Below are positions 35,487 through 43,632 of a stretch of DNA of 64,000 nucleotides, piece by piece. The notes beneath the pieces were generated by a model that was given only the letters and a program-made list of their open reading frames with translations, was not told the DNA's origin and searched no databases. The stretch comes from Verrucomicrobiota bacterium (GTDB taxonomy: Bacteria > Verrucomicrobiota > Verrucomicrobiia > Opitutales > Opitutaceae): positions 1-64,000 of the forward strand of contig JAEYWP010000004.1 of NCBI GenBank assembly GCA_023428905.1. The letters run 5' to 3'. The translations under genes and the position numbers were made by a program. Position 1 is the first letter of the stretch; each line of letters starts with the position of its first letter.

Positions 35487-35695
35487 GGCGTGGCGGCCGG
35501 TTTCTTGAAGAGTGCGGCGTCAATGGTGGCCCAGATGCTGATCAACCAGCCCAGCCAGAACCACCACAGCACGGCGGCCAGGATGAAAAAGATGAGGGCC
35601 CGGATCAGCCTGCCCTGGATCAGTTGGCCGAGGCCGGGAATGAAAAAGCTGGCGAGAGCTGCGATCACGTTACCGGTGGTGCCTGGAGATGCCAT
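35483..35695 (-). CDS. Small two-span membrane protein
   Basis: A 70-residue protein of two hydrophobic helices: VIAALASFFIPGLGQLIQGR and ALIFFILAAVLWWFWLGW. The FIPGLGQLIQGRLIRAL stretch resembles the 'PGLGQ.Y.G....G' motif of TM2/DUF5683-like small membrane proteins of unknown role. The ATG chosen lies 23 codons inside a longer frame because the longer N-terminus is polar and unconserved. It is coupled to the DUF4112 gene by an ATGA overlap. Confidence 0.75.
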   Translation of the reverse strand: MASPGTTGNVIAALASFFIPGLGQLIQGRLIRALIFFILAAVLWWFWLGWLISIWATIDAALFKKPAATP

Positions 35696-35812
35696 GCCCG
35701 CATCGTAGTCACCCCGGCGCCCTTGCCAACCGGCGCGGTTGGCGAGGCAATCTGATCCTACCATCGGGAAATGCAGCCGGGGGCAAAGCGCAATGCCGCC
35801 CCCGGCTCGGGT

Positions 35813-37657
35813 TCAGACGGTTTCGAGCAGCTTGTAGATGCGCGCCACCATCTGCGTCGGATCCTCAAGGAGGCCGGCGGCGATGAGAGCATTGTCCAGG
35901 ATCTGGTCTGCCACCAAACCAGCCTTCTCTGGCGAGGCGGTATGCGCGGCGGCCAGGCGCTGGATGACCGGGTGGCGGGGATTGATTTCGAGGTTGATCC
36001 GCAGCGGTGTTTCCGCGCCGTCCTTGTTCATGGCCTTCATCATGCGGCGCATGTGGGGCGACATGAACTTGTCGGCGTTGAGGGCGAGGGCAGGGGAGTC
36101 GACCAGGCGTTCGCTGGGCTTCACGTCCGCCACCTTTGCGCCCAGCCGGGTCTTGATGAATTCGATCACGGCCTTGGTTTCCTCGGCGGACAAGGCGCCC
36201 TCCGCCGGTTTGGGAAGATCGGCGAGTTTCACGTCGGCATGATCGGCAGCGGTGAGGGTCTTGCCGTCGAACTCACGCACGTTGTTCATCACGTATTCGT
36301 CGACGGACTCGAAGCAGAACAGGACCTCGAGGTTACGCGCCTTGAAGGCTTCGAGATAGGGTCCGCTTTCGATCGCCTGCCGGTTCGGTCCGATCAGGTA
36401 AAAAATCTCCTTCTGCTCGGCCTGCATGCGCGAAACGTAGTCCGCGAGGCTGGTGGTCTTGCCCTTTTCCGTCAGGGACGACTCGAAGCGCAGCAGCTTG
36501 GTGAGCTGCTCCTTGTGGGTGAAGTCCAGGGCGGCGCCTTCTTTCAGGAAAAGGCCGAACTGCGCGTAGAACTCGTTGTAGCCGTCGACGCGGTTCTTGG
36601 CTTCCTCCTCGAGGAACTTGAGGAAGCGCTTGGTGATGACCTTGCCCAGTTTGTCGAGCAGGGCTTTGTCCTGCATCGTTTCGCGGGAAATGTTCAGCGG
36701 GAGGTCCTCACTGTCGACAACGCCCTTGAGGAAACGCAGCCACTCCGGCAGCAGGTCCTTGGGCTTGGCGTCGATCAGAACCTTGCGGCAGTAGAGCGAG
36801 ACGCTGGGCTCGCTGCGCATCAGCCCAAGTCGCTCGGGATTATCCTTCGGGACAAAAAGCAGCGCATTGATGGAAAGCGGTGCGTCGGCGCTGAAATGCA
36901 GACGGTAGCGCGGCTCATCCACCGCGTGGGCCTGGAACTTGTAGAACTCCAGGTACTCCTCCTCCTTGATCTCGTTCTTGCTCCGCAGCCACAGCGCCTG
37001 GACGGTGTTGATGCGTTTGCCGTTGAGGGTGATCGGGAACGCCACGAACGCGCTGTAACGCTCGAGGATGTCCTTCATGCGCCAGTCCTGGCTAAACTCG
37101 GCGCAGTCGTCCTTCAGTTCGATCACGATCTTCGTACCGCGCCGTTCCCCTTCGGAGGCTTCGATGGCGTAGCTGCCCGAACCATCGCTCGACCAGACGT
37201 GGCCCGGCTCGTCCTTTTTCCAGGAGTGCGAGTATACCCGCACCGACTTGGCGACCATGAAGGCGGAATAGAACCCGACGCCAAACTGCCCGATCAGGTT
37301 GGCGTTTTTCTGTCCAGACTCGCCGAGGGCCTTGAGGAAAGCCTTGGAACCGGAATGCGCGATCGTACCCAGATTCTGGATAAGTTCAGCCCGGGTCATG
37401 CCCAGGCCGTAGTCCTGGAGGGTGATGGTCTTGGCCTTGTCGTCCGTGGTGATGTTGATCTCCAGCTCGAGCCGGTCGTCAAAGACCTCCTTTTCCGTGA
37501 GCTGCAAATGACGCAGCTTCTCCAGCGCGTCGGAGGCGTTGGAAACCAGCTCGCGCACGAAGATCTCCTTCTCCGTGTAGAGCGAGTGGATGACGATATC
37601 CAGCAGTTGCTTGATCTCGGCTTGGAACTCGAACGTTTGCGGCGTGGCAGTGGACAT
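35813..37657 (-). CDS. htpG: Molecular chaperone HtpG (bacterial Hsp90)
   Basis: A 614-residue Hsp90 homologue, the ATP-driven cytosolic chaperone. The GHKL ATP-binding domain shows EIKQLLDIVIHSLYTEKEIF, RELVSNASDALEKLR (with the ATP-site Glu and Asn), DYGLGMTRAEL and IGQFGVGFYSAFMVA. The middle domain has KRINTVQALWLRSKNEI and LPLNISRETMQ, and the C-terminal dimerisation domain closes the protein. Length and order are standard. It appears to be transcribed alone. Confidence 0.97.
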   Translation of the reverse strand: MSTATPQTFEFQAEIKQLLDIVIHSLYTEKEIFVRELVSNASDALEKLRHLQLTEKEVFDDRLELEINITTDDKAKTITLQDYGLGMTRAELIQNLGTIAHSGSKAFLKALGESGQKNANLIGQFGVGFYSAFMVAKSVRVYSHSWKKDEPGHVWSSDGSGSYAIEASEGERRGTKIVIELKDDCAEFSQDWRMKDILERYSAFVAFPITLNGKRINTVQALWLRSKNEIKEEEYLEFYKFQAHAVDEPRYRLHFSADAPLSINALLFVPKDNPERLGLMRSEPSVSLYCRKVLIDAKPKDLLPEWLRFLKGVVDSEDLPLNISRETMQDKALLDKLGKVITKRFLKFLEEEAKNRVDGYNEFYAQFGLFLKEGAALDFTHKEQLTKLLRFESSLTEKGKTTSLADYVSRMQAEQKEIFYLIGPNRQAIESGPYLEAFKARNLEVLFCFESVDEYVMNNVREFDGKTLTAADHADVKLADLPKPAEGALSAEETKAVIEFIKTRLGAKVADVKPSERLVDSPALALNADKFMSPHMRRMMKAMNKDGAETPLRINLEINPRHPVIQRLAAAHTASPEKAGLVADQILDNALIAAGLLEDPTQMVARIYKLLETV

Positions 37658-37742
37658 GGTGGGTGGTGCGGTTTAAGAAGAGCCCCGTATTCTAGTGGCT
37701 TTCCGGCAAAATCAAGACGGGCGATGGCCGTCTGAAACGGCA

Positions 37743-37771
37743 GAAGCCGGGCCCGCGGGGGGCCCGGCTTC
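37743..37771 (-). terminator. Strong stem-loop after the sigma factor gene
   Basis: GAAGCCGGGCCC (37743-37754) pairs perfectly with GGGCCCGGCTTC (37760-37771). It lies about 40 bp downstream of the leftward sigma factor gene and upstream of htpG. The leftward T-run is weak, so termination may be partial. Confidence 0.6.
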
Positions 37772-37812
37772 CTCTGTGGTGCAAGTACAGGGTAAAATGC
37801 GGCAGGTCTGGA

Positions 37813-38577
37813 TCAGGCGTAGGCGATCGCGTGGCAGCCGTACGCGGTGCGGGAGCTGATGAAGAAATCGCCGGGACCGGACTCCGGGTTGAACTCGGGA
37901 GCGGCTTCGGCGAGCAGCTTGCGCAGGTTTTCGCGGGCGCGGGCGATGCGACTCTTGACCGTACCGACGTTGATGCGGAGGGCGCGGGCGATCTCCTCGT
38001 AGGGAAGGTTGAGGATGTTGCGCATGGTGAGGATCTCACGGTGGCGCGCATCCAGACGTTCCATACACACGGCGATTAGATCGGTGAACTCCGTAGTCAC
38101 GGTCTCCTGGACCGGATTCTGCGATTCCGCCGCGATAAAATCCGCGAAGGTGGCATCGGAGTCATCACTGAGCGGGCGCTCCAGCGAGACGGAGTCCTGC
38201 CGGCGGCGGCGGAAGAAGTACCAGTAGCGGTTGCGCGAGAGGTTCAGGGCGATGCGGTAGAGCCAGGTGGCGAGGGAGGAGTCTCCGCGGAAGTTCGCCA
38301 ACCCGCGGTGTGCGCGAATGAAGGTGTCCTGCGCGATTTCCTCGGCATCGGCGGCGTTGCGGAGGAGGTTGTGAGCGAGACCGAAGATCTTGCCGTGATA
38401 CCGCTGCATGATCTCCACGAACGCCGCCTCATCGCCTCCGTTGAAGCGCTGGATGAGAATGGCGTCATAGGCAGCCTCGCGTGCCGAATCCGTGGCGAAT
38501 TCGGCCGTGTCGCTGGGACGCGTGGCAACGCTTTCGGGTTGGCGCGGCGCGACGGCAGAATTGTTAGTTTGAATCAT
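37813..38577 (-). CDS. ECF-type RNA polymerase sigma factor
   Basis: A 254-residue sigma-70 family regulator of the extracytoplasmic type. Region 2 is clear (LIQRFNGGDEAAFVEIMQRY, NAADAEEIAQDTFIRAHRGL, SLATWLYRIALNLSRNRYWY), as is region 4 (LDARHREILTMRNILNLPYE, EIARALRINVGTVKSRIARA, RENLRKLL). Regions 1 and 3 are absent. A 35-residue linker and a C-terminal tail with GCHAIAYA are extra compared with the shortest members. No anti-sigma gene is adjacent, so control must be elsewhere or through its own promoter. Confidence 0.93.
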   Translation of the reverse strand: MIQTNNSAVAPRQPESVATRPSDTAEFATDSAREAAYDAILIQRFNGGDEAAFVEIMQRYHGKIFGLAHNLLRNAADAEEIAQDTFIRAHRGLANFRGDSSLATWLYRIALNLSRNRYWYFFRRRRQDSVSLERPLSDDSDATFADFIAAESQNPVQETVTTEFTDLIAVCMERLDARHREILTMRNILNLPYEEIARALRINVGTVKSRIARARENLRKLLAEAAPEFNPESGPGDFFISSRTAYGCHAIAYA

Positions 38578-39025
38578 AAGGCTGAATTCCGGTTGTGGTT
38601 TGAAGACACCGGCCTCCTACCTCATCTCGTGCCACCGCCTTACCCTAAATCGTATTTTGTTGAGGGATAACGGTAAGCGTTTTCGTCGCGAGATTGGCAC
38701 CTGCACCCCTCGTGCAAAATGAAAGAGGATCAATTTTTGCCCATTGCAATGTGCACTAGCTCGCGTCGCTCAGGTTCAATCACGGCGGTGCGAGGCCTCC
38801 TCTGAGAGGTGGGCGGCGGAGTCGGTTCCCAAATACGTGTTGTCGCAGCTAGCGTGCAATCGGAGCGTTGGAGCGCTCGAGTGCCGGGGTTTCCACGAGC
38901 AGGCGTAGTTTTGAGAAGGACCTCGGGGGTTGGCGGTGCGTTTTGCCTCCGGACCCCTAATTCCAGAGATGGTTCGCGGGCGAACGTCTTTCGACAGTCA
39001 AGTTGTAGTCACTCAATCGCTACAG
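38578..39025. other. Long gene-free region upstream of the sigma factor gene
   Basis: About 450 bp with no supportable gene. Near the sigma factor start an imperfect hairpin is visible (CTTACCCT at about 38640 against AGGGATAACGGTAAG at about 38663). The sigma factor promoter should lie here; no certain hexamers were found. Confidence 0.4.
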
Positions 39026-39058
39026 ACAAAAAAAGCCACGGCCCGAAGGCGCGTGGCT
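39026..39058 (-). terminator. Terminator of the coiled-coil protein gene
   Basis: Read leftward, GCCACGCGCC, a TTCG loop and GGCCGTGGC form a stem with one mismatch, directly followed by seven T. It lies about 20 bp beyond the stop of the coiled-coil gene. Confidence 0.88.
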
Positions 39059-39078
39059 CATGGGGACGAGCGCTGTGT

Positions 39079-39894
39079 TTAGCGCTTGGGTGCCTGGGCC
39101 TGGATTTCGTTCAGGCGCTTTTCGATTTCGTTCATCTGCGTCACCAACCGCTCTTCGACCTTCCGGCGCTCCGAGCTGTTCACGATGCTGAGGCTGGTGG
39201 CGTCGCGCACCACATTGGCCGGCAAGGAAAGGAGGCGGGTGACGAGACCTTGGTCCTTGAAGGAACTGAGGTAGAGGGCGGTGACCTCCTGTGACAGGCG
39301 CAGCGAGTCGCGGGCTACTGCCTGCGTGGACTGGAGGTTGTTGTTGAGCTGCTGGTTTTTTGCGAGTTCGGCGGTGAGGACTGCGCCCACCTGATCGGAA
39401 ATTTTTTGGCTGTAGCTCGCGAGGCTGTCGCGGGTCAAGTTTTGGTCACGCGACATCTCTGCCAGGATCGGCTGAATCTTGTCGGCCATGCGGGAGGATA
39501 CCCGATCCACCTGCTCGTTTTGCAGACGCTCGGCTTCTTCGGGGGTTTTCGGAAGCGGATTGTACGGCTGAATCTTGGTGGCGATCGCCTCGGCCAGTCG
39601 GTCGACCTTCTCCTGGTTGGCGGCGGCGAATTCGTCGTCCGTCATAAGAGCATCGGCCGCACGGCGCTGGATCGCGTCTTTCAGGAGGGTGTTGACCGAA
39701 TCAATTTGGCGGCGCGTCTCCTCGGCGGAGGCGCGCAGCTCGGCTGCATGTTGTTCGCGGAGCGCATCGATAGCGGCCTGCTGTTTTTCAGAAACGTCGG
39801 CAAGGGTGCGCTGGTGAATCCAGAAGGCGGCGCCGACGATAACGGCGACGGTGATGAGCACCGCTGGGAGCTGCTCTTTGAATTTTTGCCACAT
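39079..39894 (-). CDS. Membrane-anchored coiled-coil protein, unknown function
   Basis: About 271 residues from the chosen ATG (MWQKFKEQ). One N-terminal span (LPAVLITVAVIVGAAFWIHQ) is followed by long charged helices (KQQAAIDALREQHAAELRAS, RRQIDSVNTLLKDAIQRRAA) and a C-terminal helix (KVEERLVTQMNEIEKRLNEI). No enzymatic motif is visible. The shape suggests a periplasmic or cytoplasmic coiled-coil tethered to the membrane. In-frame upstream ATGs (for example at 39951) would lengthen the N-terminus by about 20 residues, so the start is uncertain. Its own terminator follows. Confidence 0.7.
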   Translation of the reverse strand: MWQKFKEQLPAVLITVAVIVGAAFWIHQRTLADVSEKQQAAIDALREQHAAELRASAEETRRQIDSVNTLLKDAIQRRAADALMTDDEFAAANQEKVDRLAEAIATKIQPYNPLPKTPEEAERLQNEQVDRVSSRMADKIQPILAEMSRDQNLTRDSLASYSQKISDQVGAVLTAELAKNQQLNNNLQSTQAVARDSLRLSQEVTALYLSSFKDQGLVTRLLSLPANVVRDATSLSIVNSSERRKVEERLVTQMNEIEKRLNEIQAQAPKR

Positions 39895-40006
39895 GGTCGT
39901 TTTGGGAGGGTGCACCGAGGCTAAAGGGCTCGTGGTGGATTGCAATGCCATGGTAAAACGCGGATTTGGGGTTGTTTTGCGCTTAAGGGGGAGCACCGTC
40001 TCGGCC

Positions 40007-40324
40007 GTGAGCCTTAACCGTTGCGAGCAGCTGCTTTTCGACTACCTGGAAAAACATCCGGAGGAGAGACAATATTGGATGCACAAAGTTCGTCAGGCAG
40101 CGGACTTGTGTGCTGATCCGCACGCGGCATCCCTGAGGCTCGACACCGACCTGTGGTTTTATTTTCGGGAGCGGGCAGCGATCGTTCCTGTTCTCAAGGA
40201 TTTTGCGCGCAGTCAGGGGCAGGAGAGGACCAGCATGCGCAACCTGGCCGAATACCTCTTGAGGCTTTGGGCACCTCAGAAACCGAAACGCAAGGGACCG
40301 CTTTCAGATGCCCCGCCCGTTTAG
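40007..40324 (+). CDS. Small conserved-looking protein, unknown function
   Basis: Roughly 105 residues from a GTG (VSLNRCEQLLFDYLEKHPEE) preceded 13 bases upstream by AGGGGGAG; an ATG at 39950 is an alternative start. The product is soluble and helical, with a Trp/Tyr-rich middle (DTDLWFYFRERAAIVPVLKDF) and a basic end (KPKRKG). No family was recognised. It is divergent from the coiled-coil protein gene and ends four bases inside the convergent response-regulator gene. Confidence 0.55.
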   Translation: MSLNRCEQLLFDYLEKHPEERQYWMHKVRQAADLCADPHAASLRLDTDLWFYFRERAAIVPVLKDFARSQGQERTSMRNLAEYLLRLWAPQKPKRKGPLSDAPPV

Positions 40325-40983
40325 GCGGACTTGGCGCCTTCTTCGACCCAGCGGACGCAGAACTGGACCAGCTGGATGGCGTTCTGGAGATTCAGCTTCT
40401 CTTTGATACGGGCGCGGTGGGACTCCACCGTCTTGATGCTGATGTGGAGTTTGGCGGCGATTTCCCGAGTCGGAAGTCCGCTTCCGATCATGTTGACGAT
40501 TTCCAGTTCGCGGTCGCTGAGCAGATCGACGGGCGAATCCGGCGCCGGGTCGCCACCGACCACCACTTGGTCGAGCATGCGGCTGGCAACGCGCTCGCTG
40601 ACGAACACCTTGCCCGCGCGAATGCGGCGAACCGCTTCCATCACCTTGTCGACGACCTCCTGCTTCATCACGTAGGCCTTCGCCCCCGCTTTGAGCACGC
40701 GCATTGCGTACACGGATTCGTCGTGCATCGAAAGCACCAGGACCTGGATCTTCGAATCGAAGGCCTTGATGTTCTTGATGAGCTCGATGCCGTTGTAGCC
40801 CTTGAGGGAAATATCGACGATCACCAGGTCGGGCTTGACCTGCGTAATCGCTTTCATGGCGGACGGAGAATCCTCTGCCTCGCCGCAAAACGTCATGTCC
40901 ACCTCGCGATTGATCAGCTCCGCGAGCCCGCGCCTGAGCAGCGGGTGGTCATCCACGATGAAGATCCGGGTCTTTTGCGTCAT
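40321..40983 (-). CDS. NarL/FixJ-type response regulator
   Basis: A 220-residue two-domain transcription regulator. The receiver has the acidic pocket (VDDHP, residues 10-14), phospho-acceptor Asp57 in LVIVDISLKGYNG and the switch Ser/Lys in VLSMHDES and VMKQE. The C-terminal LuxR-type helix-turn-helix reads LLSDRELEIVNMIGSGLPTR, EIAAKLHISIKTVESHRARI. The ATG overlaps the stop of the PAS histidine kinase gene by one base, so kinase and regulator form a coupled pair. The signal and targets are unknown. Confidence 0.95.
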   Translation of the reverse strand: MTQKTRIFIVDDHPLLRRGLAELINREVDMTFCGEAEDSPSAMKAITQVKPDLVIVDISLKGYNGIELIKNIKAFDSKIQVLVLSMHDESVYAMRVLKAGAKAYVMKQEVVDKVMEAVRRIRAGKVFVSERVASRMLDQVVVGGDPAPDSPVDLLSDRELEIVNMIGSGLPTREIAAKLHISIKTVESHRARIKEKLNLQNAIQLVQFCVRWVEEGAKSA

Positions 40984-42113
40984 CAGTTGGATTGGAAGGG
41001 GTAGCGCAGACGAACCATCACACCTCGGTTGGAATTGTCCATCACAGAAACCTCTCCGCCGAGCATGTTTGCACGGTACTTCATGATGTGAAGGCCAACG
41101 CCGGGCGTGGCACTCTCTCCCTTAGGGAGCCCCGTACCGTCGTCTGTTATGGTGAGCTGCATGGTGTCCTCGAGCGCTTCCAGTTTCACATCCAGCTGGG
41201 TCGCTCTGCCGTGCTTGATCGAGTTGCTGATAGCCTCTTGGGAAATGCGGTAGATCTGAATGATCTGGGCGCTGCTGTGTTTAGGAAAACGCCCGGCGAA
41301 TTGCGTGTTGACGGTGACCTTAAACCGGGTCCTGACCTGTGACGCGAGTTCTAAAAGTGCTCCGCGTATATCCGCAATTTGAATGCGGCCGGGGAAAAGC
41401 CCGTGGGTCAGCGCGCGGGTGCGATGCATGGCATCGACGATCTGCTGGTTCAGTTCGCGCAGGCTCTCGATCTCCTCAGGGGCACGGGCCACAATCCTGC
41501 CCTCAAAGACACGCATGAGGCAGCTGACACCGGCGAGGACCTGGCAGAGGTCATCATGCAGGTCCTGTCCGATCCGGTTCTGCTCCCGCTCACTGACGCG
41601 GAGGCTTTCGAGCTGGTACTCCTTCTCCGCCTGGATGTCCGTGACGAATCCACGCAGGTACGGACCCGTTTTTGTCTTCTCGACGGACTCAACGCTGTGC
41701 CGGATCCAGACGACTGCGCCATTGCGGTCGATGATCCGGTATTCCACGGAGAAGGGCTTTCGGCCGGCCGCGAGAGATTCAAACTCACGCTCCACGCGCG
41801 TCCGGTCGACGGGGTGCACCAGTGCTCCCCATTCCACACCCTCGTCCAGGGGGAGTGTGCTGATCACGGGCGAATCCTCAGGGTAGAGGCGCCGCGCATC
41901 CAAAGGAGCAATCCCGCCTTCCCAGACAGCGGCTCGAACCCGATGGAAGAGAACGCTGCGGGCCCAGTCCGGCGCGCTCGTAAGGTACTCGATGACCGGT
42001 ACCTTTGACTCCGGCGGCCTGGCGGTTTTGGGCCGCTTCGAGGCGGCGCGTGGTGCCGGCTTTTTGCCGCGACGCGGGGATGGGACTTTCTCACGATTCG
42101 CGGTGCGGGTCAT
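40983..42113 (-). CDS. PAS-domain histidine kinase (NarX/DegS type)
   Basis: About 376 residues with no membrane span, hence a cytosolic sensor. A basic N-terminus is followed by a PAS-like domain (YPEDSPVISTLPLDEGVEWG, PFSVEYRIIDRNGAVVWIRH) and a HisKA_3 dimerisation domain whose H-box EREQNRIGQDLHDDLCQVLA holds the phosphorylated His. The ATPase domain (RISQEAISNSIKHG, ITDDGTGLP, GVGLHIMKYRANMLGGEVSV) ends the protein. The ATG at 42113 was preferred to a TTG 24 codons earlier. It is the partner of the NarL-type regulator encoded downstream. Confidence 0.93.
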   Translation of the reverse strand: MTRTANREKVPSPRRGKKPAPRAASKRPKTARPPESKVPVIEYLTSAPDWARSVLFHRVRAAVWEGGIAPLDARRLYPEDSPVISTLPLDEGVEWGALVHPVDRTRVEREFESLAAGRKPFSVEYRIIDRNGAVVWIRHSVESVEKTKTGPYLRGFVTDIQAEKEYQLESLRVSEREQNRIGQDLHDDLCQVLAGVSCLMRVFEGRIVARAPEEIESLRELNQQIVDAMHRTRALTHGLFPGRIQIADIRGALLELASQVRTRFKVTVNTQFAGRFPKHSSAQIIQIYRISQEAISNSIKHGRATQLDVKLEALEDTMQLTITDDGTGLPKGESATPGVGLHIMKYRANMLGGEVSVMDNSNRGVMVRLRYPFQSN

Positions 42114-42370
42114 CAAGGCGGATGTTAGCCGGAGCTTTTCGCCCGTTCCCGGTGGAAATGCAAGGTTAAGGTTATTGCCTGACAACAGCTAGTGGATTCC
42201 ACCATTCGGCCCGTCAGGGAGGGGCAAAGCCCTTGACTCACGCTTATGTGTCTCAAATCTAGCCATATAAGACATCCGAGGCAGGTTGGATGGGACGTCT
42301 TATACTTGGTCGTAGCTATTCCTTCGTTACAAAGAAATCACCCCCATCGAGCGGCGCTCGGCTCATTGCC

Positions 42371-42826
42371 ATGAATGCGGAGGACAAGGTGCCTGCAGCT
42401 TCCGACACGAGCCATGCCCCGTGGCTCACGAAGGTGTATATTGTTGATGACCACCGCTTTTTTACTTTCGCGCTGACGTCATTAGTCAACATGGAGCCGG
42501 ACTTGACCGTCTGCGGATCGGGTGCAGACCAAAGCCAGGTCATCAAGGACGTCGCTCGTCTGTCGCCGGACATCGTTGTTGTGGACGTCCATCTAAGTCG
42601 CGCCGGCGGCGTCGAAGTGGCCGCCGGGCTGCGACAAGTGGCACGTGGGGTGCCGATCCTTTTCCTCTCCAGTCTGCAAAACCCGCAGTTTGAAGTAGAC
42701 TCCCGCTGGCTGGAGCCGTGTAGTTTCGTTGAGAAAACCAAGGATCCAGCGGACATCATCCGCGGGATCCGACAAACCCTGGCCAGATTCCATCTGCTTC
42801 AGAGCCAGTTTCCAACGAACCCCTAG
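42371..42826 (+). CDS. Stand-alone receiver protein
   Basis: A 151-residue receiver domain with no output domain. The acidic pair lies in VYIVDDHRF, the phospho-acceptor is Asp72 in IVVVDVHLSRAGG, and SS/EKTKD supplies the switch residues. The HTH that follows this receiver type in NarL-like proteins is missing. A longer frame upstream starts at 42290 but the ATG at 42371 fits the receiver start. It is divergent from the kinase/regulator pair and followed 12 bp later by a second receiver gene. The 257 bp upstream contain an imperfect inverted repeat (TAAGACATCC / GGATGGGACGTCTTA) that may be regulatory. Confidence 0.85.
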   Translation: MNAEDKVPAASDTSHAPWLTKVYIVDDHRFFTFALTSLVNMEPDLTVCGSGADQSQVIKDVARLSPDIVVVDVHLSRAGGVEVAAGLRQVARGVPILFLSSLQNPQFEVDSRWLEPCSFVEKTKDPADIIRGIRQTLARFHLLQSQFPTNP

Positions 42827-42838
42827 CGTCCCGCTTCC

Positions 42839-43228
42839 GTGAAAGCCAAAGAAAGCAAAACGATCCTTGTGGTGGATGACAACGAGCAGGCGCTCGCACT
42901 GGTCAAGGAGGCGCTCTCAACGCGCGGCCACACGGTCGTCACGGCTAACCGGGGTGCGGTGGCGATGGAGTTTCTCGAGTCGAAAAAGGGTGAGGCGGTC
43001 GAGCTTGTGATCATCGATCTGGTCATGCCGGACGTGGATGGCGCCGAACTCGCCTCCAAGATTCTGGCGAAGACCCCTTCGATGAAGATCCTCGTGATGT
43101 CCGGGTACGCCGACGACGTCGTGGTGCACGGCATCGTGGAGAGCAAGAACGTCGATTTTCTCGGGAAGCCCTTTAGTATTCGCGACCTGTTCACTCGCGT
43201 GAGCGTGCTGCTTTCGCAGCCCGCCTGA
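42839..43228 (+). CDS. CheY-like single-domain response regulator
   Basis: A 129-residue receiver starting at a GTG, with VVDDNEQALAL, phospho-acceptor Asp60 in LVIIDLVMPDVDG, MSGYADD and the conserved Lys in DFLGKPFS. It resembles receivers found in hybrid kinases more than chemotaxis CheY. It is co-directional with the preceding receiver gene and may pass phosphate to another protein. No output domain is present. Confidence 0.9.
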   Translation: MKAKESKTILVVDDNEQALALVKEALSTRGHTVVTANRGAVAMEFLESKKGEAVELVIIDLVMPDVDGAELASKILAKTPSMKILVMSGYADDVVVHGIVESKNVDFLGKPFSIRDLFTRVSVLLSQPA

Positions 43229-43471
43229 GCCGGTAGCCACCCTTCCGGCCAAGCCTGCGTTCCGGAGGTCTCCGTACGCGGTGCTTCTGAGGCGTTCTCC
43301 ACAAGGAGCTTAGCCTCCACGGTCGCCCGTCAGCCGCCCACTGCTGCTGCGCGATAAAAATTCCCCGGATATTTTTGAAACATTACGGGGGGTGCTGCGT
43401 CTTACTTTTCGTTCTCGTATGCATCATTTTCTCCCGCTTAGCGGGAGATTTGGGGTAACAAAGAAAGCAAT
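43229..43471 (+). other. Structured intergenic region upstream of phoH-like gene, possible small RNA
   Basis: Most of the 404-bp gap between the receiver gene and the PhoH-like gene has no supportable protein gene. A perfect hairpin TCTCCCGC-TTA-GCGGGAGA lies at 43430-43448, preceded by a G-rich box (ACGGGGGGTGCTGCG at 43385) and followed by the terminator at 43472. The arrangement of box, hairpin and terminator would suit a small RNA or a leader with attenuation. No named RNA family was recognised. Confidence 0.4.
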
Positions 43472-43512
43472 GGGCGGACCGCTTAGGGGTAGGCGGTCCG
43501 CCCTCTTTTTTT
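43472..43512 (+). terminator. Strong terminator upstream of the PhoH-like gene
   Basis: GGGCGGACCGC (43472-43482) pairs with GCGGTCCGCCC (43493-43503) around a 10-base loop and is followed by TCTTTTTTTC. It lies 240 bp after the receiver gene, farther than a normal terminator, which suggests it ends a separate RNA. Confidence 0.88.
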
Positions 43513-43632
43513 CTGCGTTCAGCGGCCGTGATTCCGGTCGATGTTCGGTGAAACAATCCCGCGAGTTGCGGTACTCTTGCATCGACAGTCGGCACACCGC
43601 GTGCTGACTTACTCACACGATATTCCCAATCG

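Noticed and set aside
35771..37735. A 654-codon frame opposite htpG
   Set aside because: Antisense to a complete HtpG; composition typical of a shadow.
43383..43427. A 14-codon leftward frame (MMHTRTKSKTQHPP) with GGGAG upstream
   Set aside because: Too short to support; the apparent Shine-Dalgarno is part of the hairpin arm, and no downstream gene would be controlled by it.
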